Source: Anopheles merus (Eukaryota > Arthropoda > Insecta > Diptera > Culicidae). From it: a DNA stretch of 64,000 nt. The notes under the pieces are model-generated. The model was not told where the DNA came from. It searched no databases and saw only the letters and a list, made by a program, of their open reading frames with translations. Shown here one piece after another: positions 13,581 to 24,570 of this stretch; the first letter of the stretch is position 1, and each line of letters begins with the position of its first letter. The position numbers and the translations under genes are program-made. The stretch is taken from contig NC_054084.1 of assembly GCF_017562075.2 (NCBI RefSeq), positions 16,258,798-16,322,797 of the forward strand, written 5' to 3'.

Positions 13581-13850
13581 GATCCTGGTATACGTTGATG
13601 ATATGAACATCAAGCTGCAGAAATCCACGGATTGCAGATAAACGAGGGAAATAATGGGGAATGTTTAGGTGAATGCACATTTGAAGTCCAAATCCAGGGT
13701 TTCGTCTATTCCGGGTCAAAGGTCAGCACCGTCAGCAACTTGAAAGCTAAGTATGGCTGCAAGGATTCTGGCTTCCATTTGGTCTTTCAATGACCTAAAC
13801 AAGCAGTTCTACTCCAAAAAAACCGCCACGACGACAGTATTGAAAGCTTA
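13581..13850 (+). mobile_element. non-LTR retrotransposon reverse transcriptase relic (RTE-like)
   Basis: A frame at 13582-13630 reads ILVYVDDMNI; YVDD at 13591-13602 is the reverse transcriptase active-site motif. After a gap and a frame change, 13677-13730 reads TFEV...GFVYSGSKVSTVSN. This resembles the block F.YLGSKVS that follows the active site in RTE-like elements. After another frame change, 13753-13830 reads AARILASIW..NDLNKQFYSKK, like the next block (AANR.FY.LKKQ..SK). The order of blocks fits RT domain 5 onward. In-frame stops, frameshifts and an internal deletion show it is dead. The clade assignment is inference. Confidence 0.6.
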
Positions 13851-14339
13851 GCCTAAATATACCGTTTTTGAGCCGAAATAAACAATGTGAAGCTGCTTTT
13901 GAACATTGTTCAACTGTAATTGAACATTTGACGCCCAACTGAAGTACTGATGCCTATCTGATGTTGGTTTACTCGTAACTAAACTACTACAAAATGTTAT
14001 GTACCACATTTGTTCTGTACATCAGAAGTATTTTTTTTATTACGCAAAACAACGTAAAGTAAAACAACATATTTGACAACATTTTTGGCATAATATGTGC
14101 CAAATTGGATAAATTCAAGACCAAAACATATTTTCAATCGTTCGCACCCTTGTGGATCTAATTTGACGACAGCGGATCTTATGCTCTGTAACTTGCATTG
14201 TTTATATTTTCGGAAGTTTTATTACATGAATGAGTTGTGGTGATTATTCAGCAAAAAACTGGCAAAAGAACGAACATAAAACATAAGAAAAATATTGTTT
14301 TCTTGTGGTTTATGACACCAAAGTGGGAAAGACGCTCCG
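13851..14339. other. no gene seen; AT-rich
   Basis: AT-rich sequence downstream of the RT relic. It may include further decayed parts of the same element, but I see no motif. Confidence 0.4.
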
Positions 14340-15115
14340 TCGTAGGGAAAGATGGACACCGAATTTGTTGATGAATTTAACTTGTTATATTAATTGATGA
14401 TGAATATATATCATCAAACACCTTTAGTAAGTGTATTTCGAAGATATAAACCTCCCAGTAACTAGTAAGAAAGTATTGAAATTAACGAGAAATGAAACAC
14501 CGTTCAAAATAGTAGTCGTGCGTTACGCTGTTACTCGCTCAACACTGGTGAGGCACAAATCCCAATATTTTGTCACGACTTGGAGAACTTTAATCCACAA
14601 CAAGAGGGAGCACTGATATGAAATCGTTCAGGAATAGATGAGAGAGAAGTTTCAGACTGGTGTTTGCTGGTAGCTGGTCGAACGTCAGCTGTTAGTGCCC
14701 GATATTTCAATAATGCTTTAGATTCTGCATTCTACAATGTATTACAAGCGGCGCTTACAATTCCTAAATTCATCACTGAATGAACCGTCGTTGTAATTGA
14801 CCTAGAATTGGTTTCTGTACGTACCAGGACGTGAAAAGCAATGGGATATGTTAAAATACTATAATCCTCTTCGATTTCCAACGTTTTTTGCCGGTCTTCA
14901 TCTTACCCTTCATGGTGTCCATTTTTCCCATATCAGGTGTTTCCTCATTCCAGGACATTTTGAAATCGCAGGAGATAAACCATGTTTTTATTTTTATGAA
15001 TAAAAAAACTCAAATGTTTGTACATTTTAATAATCGTTGAATTAAAATATTCCAAGATGTATATTCCAAGATTTTCCCTCAGGTGTCCGTCTTTACCTAC
15101 CTTCCCCTAGGGAAA
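14340..15115. repeat. region with three GGGAAAnANGGACACC-type motifs in opposite orientations
   Basis: GTAGGGAAAGATGGACACC at about 14342-14360 is matched in inverse orientation at about 15083-15101 (reverse complement GTAGGTAAAGACGGACACC, 17 of 19 identical). A third, weaker inverse copy (ATGGGAAAAATGGACACC) lies at about 14914-14931. The outer pair could be the ends of a decayed element of about 760 bp, but no target duplication is visible. On the minus strand, 14868-14960 has a 36-codon Lys-rich open frame of unknown origin. Confidence 0.4.
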
Positions 15116-17997
15116 CCAGTACATGATTACTAAGCACAAAGCAGTACAGGTGGATTTCGCACCTACAGCCTAATATGTGCTAAACTGCATATTACACCAT
15201 AGAATCTTGGATTGCATCCTGCGCTGTAGCGTAATCAACGCAAGAATGGTTTATTATGAGTACTTTGTCTCATGCATTTATAACACTTTAAACATCACTA
15301 CCTTTGTTCTTCAATCGTTTATCACGTCTATGGTTTATTACAGCTTTTTGATGATTTCTTCAACGCAACCACTGTACAAAGTGCGAGAAAACATCGACTC
15401 ATTCTCCTGTTATGGGTAATGTTCTCCGCTGGGGGTGGACGAAACAATATGTTAAAGAAAGCGGTTGATCTATATTTCATAAACCATCAAAACCCAATAC
15501 CTGCCTTTCTGCTCAAAACTCATCAGCTCCGTCTTATCTTCTTGTTTCGAGGTAACGAGCTTCGGACGTAGATAAAGTGACTCCCTTAGCACATACTCAC
15601 TTCTACCCAGCTCGTACCTTCTACCGTAATGGGAAGGATACATACTTTCTAACCCACTTTCACCATCACCAGCATTTTTACGTACTTTTGCAAAGTTTCC
15701 TTTTCTTGTGCACGCTCATCAAACTTGGCAAAGTATGTGGTCCCTTGTTTTTGGGGTTTCGTCCGCACCGTTGCAGCCCGCGCACTTGTGTAACCCGCGC
15801 TCCCGCGCGCAAGACAAGTGACAAGTTGGGCTAGCGCAAGTTATCCTTTTACCGAACCCGTTTTTCCGAAACTCTCGGAGGGAATATTGGCCAGAAGCAA
15901 ACAGGTAGGGTGAACATTTCTCATTCCGAAACTGGACCCGGGAATGGAATTTATCCCTGCCCACAGTTAAAACACATCACAGGAGGTCTCCCACCATCAG
16001 TTTCCAGAGTTCTGTCAATTGACCATGGAAACGATGGTACGCCTTCGGGAACGGGTAGACGGGAACGCTTTCTCTAAATTTAAATGATAAATAACGCAGG
16101 AATGTTGCTTTTTAAAGGAAAGGAAACGAGCTGTTTACTTATTCAACTTGTGCTATTGTGCCCCCCTCTCCCTTAGGCCCCATCGAAACCGGGACTCCAG
16201 CATAAATCTTGCACCAAGAATGTGTTGGTTGCCCTGCGAAACGGAACTGATGCTACTGTTTTGGTTTCTGGTGGAATGCTGCTGTTCGGGGTTTTGCCGT
16301 TCGACAGCAGGGAAAAGTTGGCGCCACACCGGCAAGCACACCGGTCCCGGCCGGCCGGCCAGCCTTTCATCTTGATAAAGCGCCTCAGCTCATCCGGAGA
16401 TGTCCTAAACAAACAAATGCGCCATTCCTTAACAAGCGCAAATGGGCTGCGGTACGGCCACGTGTCCACGGTCAGTCTTGGCAGGGCGTGCACGGCACTG
16501 AAACAGTGCTGAAACAAAGCTAAAGCCTGCCGCCCCGAAAAGAAGCGGGCTTTTGTTTTATACAGCACTGGGGAAAATAGGAAAGATTGTTCTGTGAGCT
16601 GAAAATTTCAAAGAATCTTCCACTTTTGGTCCGTCCGGATCGGGTTGCTAAAGATTGACGCATCTTGGCCAGGATTGTTGTTGCGCGTCCTTCGGTTTCG
16701 GGGTGGTGTAGCAGCCTCCCCGGTCGTGTAAAAAAAGGGGTTTTTGATCGAGCGGCTAATTATGCTGGTTTGATGTGGCCGTGGCCGTGTGCCTGGAGCG
16801 AAAATGGAGGCTTGTAGTACTAACTGAAACCGAATGAGAAGACTTAACCTTTCATTGTTTTTTTTTTTGTGAACCCCCTTTTCCGCTCGAAGTAAGTGAA
16901 AGCAGCAGATAAATAGGTAATTGAAGGTAAAACAGACCGAAGGCTACCATGAAATGGGCAACAAAAAAGCTGTTTAATTTTCAAAATGAAACATTGTTTT
17001 GGCAGCGACAGAGAGGAACCCTTTCGTACATGACCGAGTGCTCATCAGGGTGGGTGTAAATGAGCACAAAGGATTAGTGGGATGGATAAATGAGAGGAAA
17101 AAAACACACACAAAAAGTATACTCTTCATAATCCATTGTGCAACTGACGAGTGCAAATTGATTGTAAACTCTGCTTTTTAATTGCTCCACCATGATGGAT
17201 ATCAAAATTGGTGCTCTCCCCTTTATCACAGTGGTTAAATGTTTCAATTTGACGTGTAATTTTTTATACAGTGTGTCTGTAATATCATTTTATCAATAAA
17301 CTGCCACTGCTACATTTGCCTGTGAGTGAGTTATGTTACATACACACGTATGTGCAAAATTCGTTTCAGCCAGCATGGTTAAATGCGTTCAGAATCAGTT
17401 TCACTTTTCGATCAGACAAACGCGAGAGGGTGAACCAGTAGAACGCACTTGACGTCTCGCTGCCAAACATTCTCATTTCCGGTTTGTGGGCAGGGCAGAG
17501 GGTGATCGGATGATACCATGCGGTGCTCAATTCCACCGTTCGCAAATGCCGTTCCGTTTGGTTCGTGGCAGGTTGGGTTCTCCCTCTGTTTTTTCCATAT
17601 GCAGGCAGGATAAATACAGGATTTAATACATGTCACGGGGGTTTGCCGGAGGAGCAACAGGAAGCATATTTTGTAACTCTTTCTGCAATCGGTTTGTCGG
17701 CTGCCAGTAAACCGGTTTTGTTTGAAGGGTTAGTTTTAGACAGCATGTATTCTATGATATGTGGTTTGTTGTATGTGATGGTTTTCATTTTTTGTTGTTT
17801 TTTTATTTTTACTCATGATTTCATATTTTAAATTGTGTTCTAAATTAGATAAACCGATCCTATGTTTTAAAGATTTTTAAATACGTTTGATATTTATGCG
17901 GATATGTCAATCTATTGTATAGACAATTTTTTTATAATGTACGAAACGGTCAGTGGCCACTAGTTGTGGGAGCTCAACCCAAGTCCGATTTCGTGTT
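15116..17997. other. no gene seen; GC-rich stretches at 15570-16820 and 17420-17680
   Basis: Frames of 80-131 codons overlap on both strands at 16148-16568 with no domain. An AT core with ATTTAAAT/ATAAATAA words at 16075-16095 may be regulatory. I see no mobile element. Confidence 0.45.
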
Positions 17998-18400
17998 GTG
18001 AATCAATTCCAGGACCGGTTACGATTATAGACCCTATTCCAGGGCCAATTCCGTAATCAACCTGGAGCCGACTTCGTTTCCACAATTGATACCGGAATCG
18101 GAATCGGCTCCGAAATCGGCTCCGGAATCAGAATCGGCTTCAGAATTGGGATCAACCAGGGAATCGCAATCAGTTTCGGAATTTGGAACAAGAATTGGTT
18201 CAGGAATCAGAATCAGTCTTGGAATCTCCATGAAAATGGATTGTTTATTAGTACTGATTTCGACTCAGGTTCTGATTCTAATTCCGAAGTCGATTCCGAT
18301 TCTAATGTTTGATTCCGATTGGGCAAACTGATTCCAGGCTTACTATCCGGAATCGATTCGAGAAAAAATCGAAGTTTGTCGGAATCGATTCCGATCGATA
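17998..18400. repeat. degenerate GGAATCGGNNTC / GATTCC array
   Basis: The word GGAATC and its complement GATTCC recur tens of times with 3-9 bp spacers, strongest at 18060-18330. Because GGAATCGATTCC is self-complementary, both strands give Ser/Glu/Asp-rich frames (18034-18331), which are artefacts. It resembles the GATTCATGAATC array at 55150-55520 and the GGTTC array around 40.1-41.2 kb. Confidence 0.8.
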
Positions 18401-18510
18401 CAACATTTTTCCCATCGTTACTGGCAACAGTACAGTATAGTACATGACTCTGTACTATAATAAATTATAGTCCACGCCAAGAGAAGGAGAGCTAAGCTTG
18501 ATCAGGTGAT

Positions 18511-18535
18511 GTAAAAAAATATATATATATATACA
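18511..18535. repeat. (TA)n short microsatellite
   Basis: A TATATATA run of about 16-20 bp within AT-rich DNA. Confidence 0.8.
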
Positions 18536-18545
18536 TATTTTTACA

Positions 18546-18650
18546 ACACAATGAACTTCTTCTTTGGTGTACGAACCTACGTAGCCATACACGTAGTTTT
18601 CTAAAAAGTTAGAAAACGGCTCCAATGGATTTCATGGATAAGGGGCAAAG
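18546..18650 (-). mobile_element. possible 3' end of another decayed SINE
   Basis: Read on the minus strand, the segment ends CGTACACCAAAGAAGAAG. This resembles the purine-rich GTGCCAAAGAAGAAG tail of the SINE at 46616-46819. The tRNA-like head is not recognisable upstream, so this is a weak call. A 9-bp inverted repeat (GTTTTCTAA/TTAGAAAAC) lies within it at about 18596-18617. Confidence 0.22.
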
Positions 18651-19483
18651 ACTATAATATAGACGTTTTATTCATCATCAGTTAGACAGATCATCACGGA
18701 GCTTAAGATTCCTCGCCATAACATCAAGCTACATTTATCTTAAGTCGTCAAAGCTATCCAATAAGATTTCAAATTACAGATTCTGAGCGTACGTGAAACA
18801 TGAAGTTAAATATAATTGTTGAATTGTGACATCGATTCTGATTTAAAATGTGTGTGTCATACAACAACGAGCAGCTTGTAAAAGTTTCCATTTTTCAATG
18901 TTTTAAAGTTTTATATAATTAATTATTTTATTATTACATTTCATTTAGAGTATAAATAAATATTAAAAAATACATCAGCTTATAACATGTAGCTTACAAT
19001 ATTATATGAACCGTATTGAGTAACCTCAACTAAAGAAAGTCACCCTATAGTTTTATAACAAATTGTCACGTCCTGTTCATGTTTTATAATTATATCTTCC
19101 ACAAAAAAAAACAACTTTTTCATTTGTCTGCATACTATCTGATCTTTCTCCGCTCTCCACACCAGAACACCTGAAGCAGAACAAAACGAGCAACACAAAA
19201 AACACACGCTTTCACTTGTCCTTATCAGACAAACCACAAATGGCTCACGAACAAGCGCCACATTTACAACGAGCATGAGGTTTTAGCCTTTCGTTCATTT
19301 CCACACCAACCTCAACCGACCCATCGTTGCAACGCTTTTCCTTTTTGCTGGAAATAACTGATCATTTTTCAATCTCCATTTTCTCCGCTCCGAGCGGTTC
19401 CCCACAATCATCAAGGGCCGCCATGGGTTTCTTCATGTTGGCTGGTTGGTTTTCCATTGCCTGCAGGTTTGTTGTACTTCTTG

Positions 19484-19485
<2 letters not shown>
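18651..19485. other. no gene seen; AT-rich
   Basis: AT-rich to about 19130, then mixed. No element recognised. Confidence 0.5.

Positions 19486-19521
<36 letters not shown>
19486..19521. repeat. (CT)n microsatellite
   Basis: A CT run of about 35 bp within a GC-richer stretch. Confidence 0.97.
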
Positions 19522-19524
<3 letters not shown>

Positions 19525-21780
19525 TTTTACCGTATTGCTTCACCGCTCCGGCCCGAGAACTGGCCGCGTTTGCTTTGATATTCGCAGTCAATGATTATGG
19601 GGTCCCGCGCTTCAGGGGTTGAAAGTCGATTCGTCCGCCGCTCTTCGCTATCTGTTTTATCTGGTTTCGTTCTAAAACTTGGTTAATGATTGTTGATACT
19701 GGAAATTGAATTCGACAGCCGAAAGTAACGGGGTTTTGCTGGTGTATCCTGGTACCCCAGGGGGAGTTTCGAGGCAAGATTTTGCCTATGATGTTCAGAA
19801 TGATGTTGGGCTGTTGGGGTGTAATAAGTTTTCCCCACCAAGTTGAGTTGAATAATATTGATTTGAATGTGATAATTGCTATTTATTGCAGGAAGGTCGG
19901 ATTGATAAATGAAAAAAAGATGTAAAATTGTACAAGAACTAGTTTTATTAAGAGAATAATGGAGATGAATGAGATAAATTAATGCAAAATAATTCCATAT
20001 GATAAGACTAAAAACAGGACAAGCTCAAACACATCAGTACAGAAAAGTTTGAAGAAAGTATAAAACACAATAAAAGAAAGAGAAACCAACATCGTAGTTT
20101 TTAAACGGTCCTGCATCTTTTCCTTCACTGCCAGTACAGTGCGTTCTTGCCTGCAAACCTTTTTCACTTTTTCTCCGACCTTTTGAAGGAAAAAACCACT
20201 CCCGAAGACAACGATTGCAAACACAAAAAGTGGAACTTATCGCCCGAAAACCAAACACCAGTGTCCTTTTGTCGCAGAACGATCCTGGTACCGTCGGGAG
20301 CTTCTGCCCCGACCGTACGTCTGCTCCCAATGAATTCAATGGAAGGTTGACCCCCCCACCGGCCTTCCCGTACTGTGTTGGCCAAATTTTGCTGCTCCCC
20401 AAACTCCCAAGAAGCCTTTTGTTTGCGGGCGAGAAAAAGGATACTAATTGAAAATAAAAGTAAAGCAAATAATGCGTCATGACCGTCGTTTTTGTTGGGT
20501 TGAGGGAACCGTTATCTGATGAGTTGAAATCACAACCATGAGCCGGGGAGGAAGTGCATGAAGTCAAGCGGTGCCTCAGCCCAAGTCGTGCGTCGTGAGT
20601 TGTTCTGACAAGGAACTTCTGTCAACTGTACCACAGCACACGGCACATTGTTTTTCCTTTCCTATCCAACTGTTTTACTACGTTTTTCTCCGCTTGCAAA
20701 CCGTGAGAGCGTTCTCGGCAAACGGCAGTCATGAGGGAGAAGGAAGGACACAGCAACGCAGAAGAGCTTCTTTTGCAGATAGTATAACCGGCTTTTCCTA
20801 TTGTTACGGTCACCGATACCGGGTGCAAACAATAGATGCGAATAAAAAAAGAGTCGAAACATGACAAACCCACCCGTTGACGGAGTTCAACACCACACAG
20901 CAGCAGCAGCACAACAGATCATCTTGCTAATGAGCGTCGTCGTTCGGGGTTAGGTTCGGGTTTGGTTGTGCTGTATACGAGTCCTGCTTTGATTTGGGAT
21001 CTTGAAATTGTAGTAGAAAGTGTGGGAGAAAGTAAAAAAAAAACAACAGCAAGGAAGGAGAGCAAAAACTCTACTACGCTGTAATTGAGTAATGCTGGAA
21101 AATGGTGCTGTGAAGCCCAACTGTTTGCAGATGCAACTGGGCCCAATCTTTGGGGTGGTCGTTTGTGGCTAGATTTGGAAGAAAGAGAGAAAAAAAACAG
21201 ATACAGAGAGAGAGTGAGAGAAGCTGGGGTTAGTGATACGACTTTTTAATTAAACTTTCCCCATATTATTTGCCAAGCGAGGGTAAATAAGCCAGCTTAT
21301 TGGTGGCAACCGAGCAAAAACAAAGCAAAATGGAACGTGGAAAGTGTAAAATCTGTTTTGTTTTTGCTTTCCTGTGATGGACTGGAGGATGCTGTGTGTG
21401 TGGTTTTGGGCCAGTGCCGTATGATTATTTTCAATTCTCTACCGATTGAGATTGCTACCATTTTGTGAAGGATTATAGTACTTTAGAAGTTCTGAATTTA
21501 AAGGACGATAGTTTTGCTGGTTTCTTACAATCGTTGTGTGAAGTAACGGATGTTGTTCACATGTGTTTTGTGAAATTGTTCAAAATTGCCGAGAATCACT
21601 ACAAGTTACAAATTTCGTAATGTAACCATAATCAGACTAGTTAAAAGTTGTCTTGCTGGAATTGTATAGTTATTTTAAAACGCCAAATGTTTGATACTTG
21701 TTAACGATTGACTTGAAGCTATTCTCTAAGCTTTGCTGGAGATGTATTGAAATTTTAAATAATTTGCAGATCAAATATTA
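19522..21780. other. no gene seen
   Basis: Mixed sequence. A GC-rich stretch at 20090-20950 has frames on both strands, up to 177 codons on the minus strand (20034-20567), with no recognisable domain. A possible regulatory AT core flanked by GC-rich DNA lies at 21240-21300 (TTTTTAATTAAAC, TAAATAAGC). Confidence 0.45.
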
Positions 21781-21783
21781 AAT

Positions 21784-22026
21784 TTGCAACAAATCTGCAG
21801 AGTGTTGCTTTGTCTGTACCTAGCATTCGTGCGATCTACTCTAATATGCTCGTACCTTGTTTACCATAATAACTTTAGAGTGTTTTATCCGTCAAACATC
21901 TACGATTTACGTCCGAGAACGTCACTAAGAAGGGTTGTCCTGATTTTCTTAATTATTTTAGTCTTATTGTTCTTGAGGATTATGCTTCAATCTTCCAGTT
22001 ACTTTAATTTTCTTCCTGTTACTTAG
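21784..22026 (+). mobile_element. possible LINE (Jockey/CR1-like) C-terminal relic
   Basis: The frame reads LYLAFVRSTLICSYLVY early on and NIYDLRPRTSLRR in the middle. These resemble, in order, the LYxxxVRSxLEY and INxYxPxRxLR words near the end of Jockey/CR1-type ORF2 proteins. The stretch between them is far too short, so the relic would be internally deleted. The match is partial and a chance hydrophobic ORF remains possible. Confidence 0.27.
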
Positions 22027-22309
22027 ATTTCTTTTTTTGGATTTGGTCTGTGTTTTATTCCAAACTTGTTTCCATTTCTTTAGCTTTTAAATTAAATTTT
22101 TTTACCATTTCCTAACGATACTGCCTTCTGATTCACCCTAACGGGCTCTCTTCAAGAAGGATAATAAATATATTATAGAGCTGCCAAGTAAAGCTGGCTG
22201 AAATTGTATGTAAGAAATTATTGTGACATTCACAACTGATCTTCAGAATACCTCCGCTATAAGTACTGTTTTACAAGTCCTTGCTGCGAACGTTTGACTG
22301 GTTAATGTA

Positions 22310-22336
22310 ATTATGGATTATTATGGATTATTATAG
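22310..22336. repeat. short tandem repeat ATTATGGATT
   Basis: The 10-bp word ATTATGGATT is repeated twice in tandem and partly a third time. Confidence 0.7.
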
Positions 22337-22359
22337 AAATTCTTCAAATTCTTGGATCT

Positions 22360-22520
22360 TCTTAAACTTCAAACTCCTAGAAATCCTTATGACATGATCC
22401 AGGTATATTATATTGCTCGTCTCTGCCATCGTCAGGATGTCTGATTCATATAGCAGTGTAAGTTTGTGGTACGCCATTAACATTTCTTACAAGATCCAAA
22501 GAATTTGTCGCATAGGTTAG
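22360..22520 (-). mobile_element. RTE-like retrotransposon relic, C-terminal end of ORF2
   Basis: On the minus strand one frame reads VNGVPQT, then a second frame reads SDILTMAETSNIIYLDHVIRI. This follows the order of the conserved C-terminal block of RTE-like ORF2 proteins (NG.W+.R.N.EL...DI.....R..YLGHV.RM). The stop after the first block and the frame change show decay. Upstream DNA (to about 22620) may belong to the same element but is unreadable. It lies 9 kb from the relic at 13.6 kb and in opposite orientation, so they are separate insertions. Confidence 0.55.
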
Positions 22521-22890
22521 GCCATATTCAACCTGTCGGTTTGAGCAATTCATCTTGGGGTATTTTTGATTAGGGTGTCTAAGGTTGTTCATCAAACAAG
22601 CCCAGTTTCGTAACGATGTTTTCACAAGATGAGGAAAACTATTCAGAAAGATAAGGCAATGTATGTTTTGATCATATATGCTATGGTGGTTTTAGACTGA
22701 GATGGCTTAAATACCAGAAAAAAAAATAGTTTACAAAGATGTGGACATCTGTCGTTGAAAAATAGAGAGATCAGTATAAAGTAGTCTAGCAAACTGGTAT
22801 TGTAGAATAAACTAATTCAACATATTTATTAGTTTATTAACTCAACTCATTCCAAATTATAGAAAATACAACTTTGTATATTATATTCAT
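22521..22890. other. no gene seen; AT-rich
   Basis: Nothing recognised apart from the possible extension of the RTE relic. Confidence 0.5.
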
Positions 22891-22891
22891 T

Positions 22892-23240
22892 TTTCTTACA
22901 GCCCAACAATTTTGATCCGGATTCGGTAGCAACATTGAATCTAATTAAATCGTTCATGAGTACTTACCGTTGCGGAAAGGTGTCATCAGTTGCGGTCTGG
23001 CTGTTCGTGTGGCAAACGTTACCTGTGTCGGTGCCACAACCCCCACAGGAAGGCTTCGAGATTGAACTTTGCCAACACACGATTGTACACGATAACCACT
23101 TATCTTCGATCATAACTTGGCCAAACAGAGCAAACTCCGACTCAATCATCATTTTTGTTTGTAGTCGGCCCGCCCGGCGCCACGCTTCTCCTGTCCCTTT
23201 TGTTCGTCCCAGTGGAAGGCAAACGTTCTGCTTCGCATAG
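22892..23240 (+). other. acceptor-like site followed by an open frame
   Basis: A pyrimidine-rich ATTTTTCTTACAG ends at 22901. The frame CCC-AAC-AAT from 22902 stays open for about 112 codons to a TAG at 23238-23240. It begins PNNFDPDSVATLNLIKSFMS, which looks protein-like but is not recognised. No strong donor was found inside the frame. The minus strand has an equally tempting exon here (22968-23152), so at least one is chance. Confidence 0.15.
22968..23152 (-). other. open frame ending at a strong donor-like site
   Basis: On the minus strand a 62-codon ATG frame with six Cys (CTIVC, CGGC, VC patterns) runs directly into ACG|GTAAGTAC, a good donor match, at 22968/22967. The protein is not recognised. 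The opposite strand carries an acceptor-like site 66 bp away, so caution is needed. Confidence 0.13.
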
Positions 23241-24240
23241 TAATCATAGCGCTAGCGATACACACTTTTTGCATTTGCCATCCAAACCAGGTTGGAAAAA
23301 CACCGCACCAAGGACCACGGTGCCGTTTGCTACTCCCGCTGCCGTGTGGTACACCCGACAAGGGTTGTCTCGTTCTGGAAAACGAACCACTTTGTTCTCA
23401 CCTCATCATGAGATAACTTTCCATCGGCAAAGTTTCATCGGTTATCACTATCGCTAACTTGCCCGACAGCAGCACGGTAGGTAGATTACGATCCCGGCGA
23501 GTGGTTTTCCCGTCGCCAGGCCACTCTGCCCCTCGGCGGCTTCCTAGAACTCTCCAGGATTATCCCTTGCCCTACTGTATTCCTCTATTTCTCTGGCCTG
23601 AACTGATCTTTCAGCAAGCTTTGAGGGAGTGCTTTGGGAAGGATGGTGGGGGGGGGGGGTAAAAGTGGGGAATGGCCAACCCAAAAAGGTAAAAGGGGGC
23701 CCACTGGAATGGGGGGAAAGCTATGGGCCGCCTACGGCCAAGGGATTGAATTAAAGTATCTCCCATGGTGACAGGAAGGGCTCGTTCCCATCATCATCAT
23801 CATCAGCGGTCCAGCGCTGCCTTTTATCCCTGACGCTACATCATCTGTCCCGCGCCGGGGATGATAGCCGCCCCATAATGCTCTTTCCCTCTCGTACACA
23901 CTCACCAAGCCAGGCAGGAGATCGGTTCCATCCTGCAGGGCAGTAAGTAAGTAAGTAAGCTGGAACTTTCTCGTGTTTCGATAAATGCAAAGTTTGTCGA
24001 TACGCTGGCTCGCTATCGACCTGCTCGAGGGCGCCAGCCTTTCCTTTAGTGTCCAAGTGGAGGAGGGTCCGTTGGACCTGGGACTTGTAAAGCGGCAGTT
24101 CGACCAGCTTTTCGATCGACCAGCGCTCTAAAAAGTTGAGGTTCACTTTAGCTTTCCCCAAAAGTAAACCAACTGCAATTCTGGAGAAGAAAAGCGAATG
24201 ATGGCAAGTTTTGCAAGCTTGCGGAAAGTTTTCGGTATCG
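23241..24240. other. GC-rich island, no gene seen
   Basis: Contains a G12 run at about 23648-23660, an (ATC)n run at about 23790-23805 and a (GTAA)4 run at about 23943-23960. Frames up to 106 codons lack domains. Confidence 0.5.
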
Positions 24241-24570
24241 AAAAAGTTGACGAATAGACTGGCAGGACCGAGTGTGTGATACGGTGTGAAAGTTTTTGAG
24301 TTTCATTTAGTAACAACAAATATAATGCAGCCCAGTTTTAGAGAGCGCAAGGTGTGGTGCAATACGATGCAAGACTAGGCTAGCGACTGCTGCTTCATTT
24401 GCTCACCTGAGCTTCGTGTTTGAGAAAGTGGACTCCCAACAAAGGTGAATGTACGAAGCGGTAGATGGTTCGATTTGAGGTGGGAAAACTATTGCTGCGT
24501 ATTGGAGTGTTTTACGCCCGTTAGAGGAACGAATCAATATGCAAGCAGCGTCGGCGATGCACAGGTAAGT
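24241..24570 (+). other. possible exon end with consensus splice donor
   Basis: GATGCACAG|GTAAGTATGG at 24564/24565 matches the metazoan donor consensus closely. The upstream DNA has the leader-like wording TGTGTGATACGGTGTGAAAG. No acceptor, start codon or protein is recognised, so this could be an isolated match. Confidence 0.15.

Noticed and set aside
18034..18331. Acidic Ser/Asp/Glu-rich frames on both strands
   Set aside because: They are produced by the degenerate GGAATC array; both strands give similar low-complexity translation.
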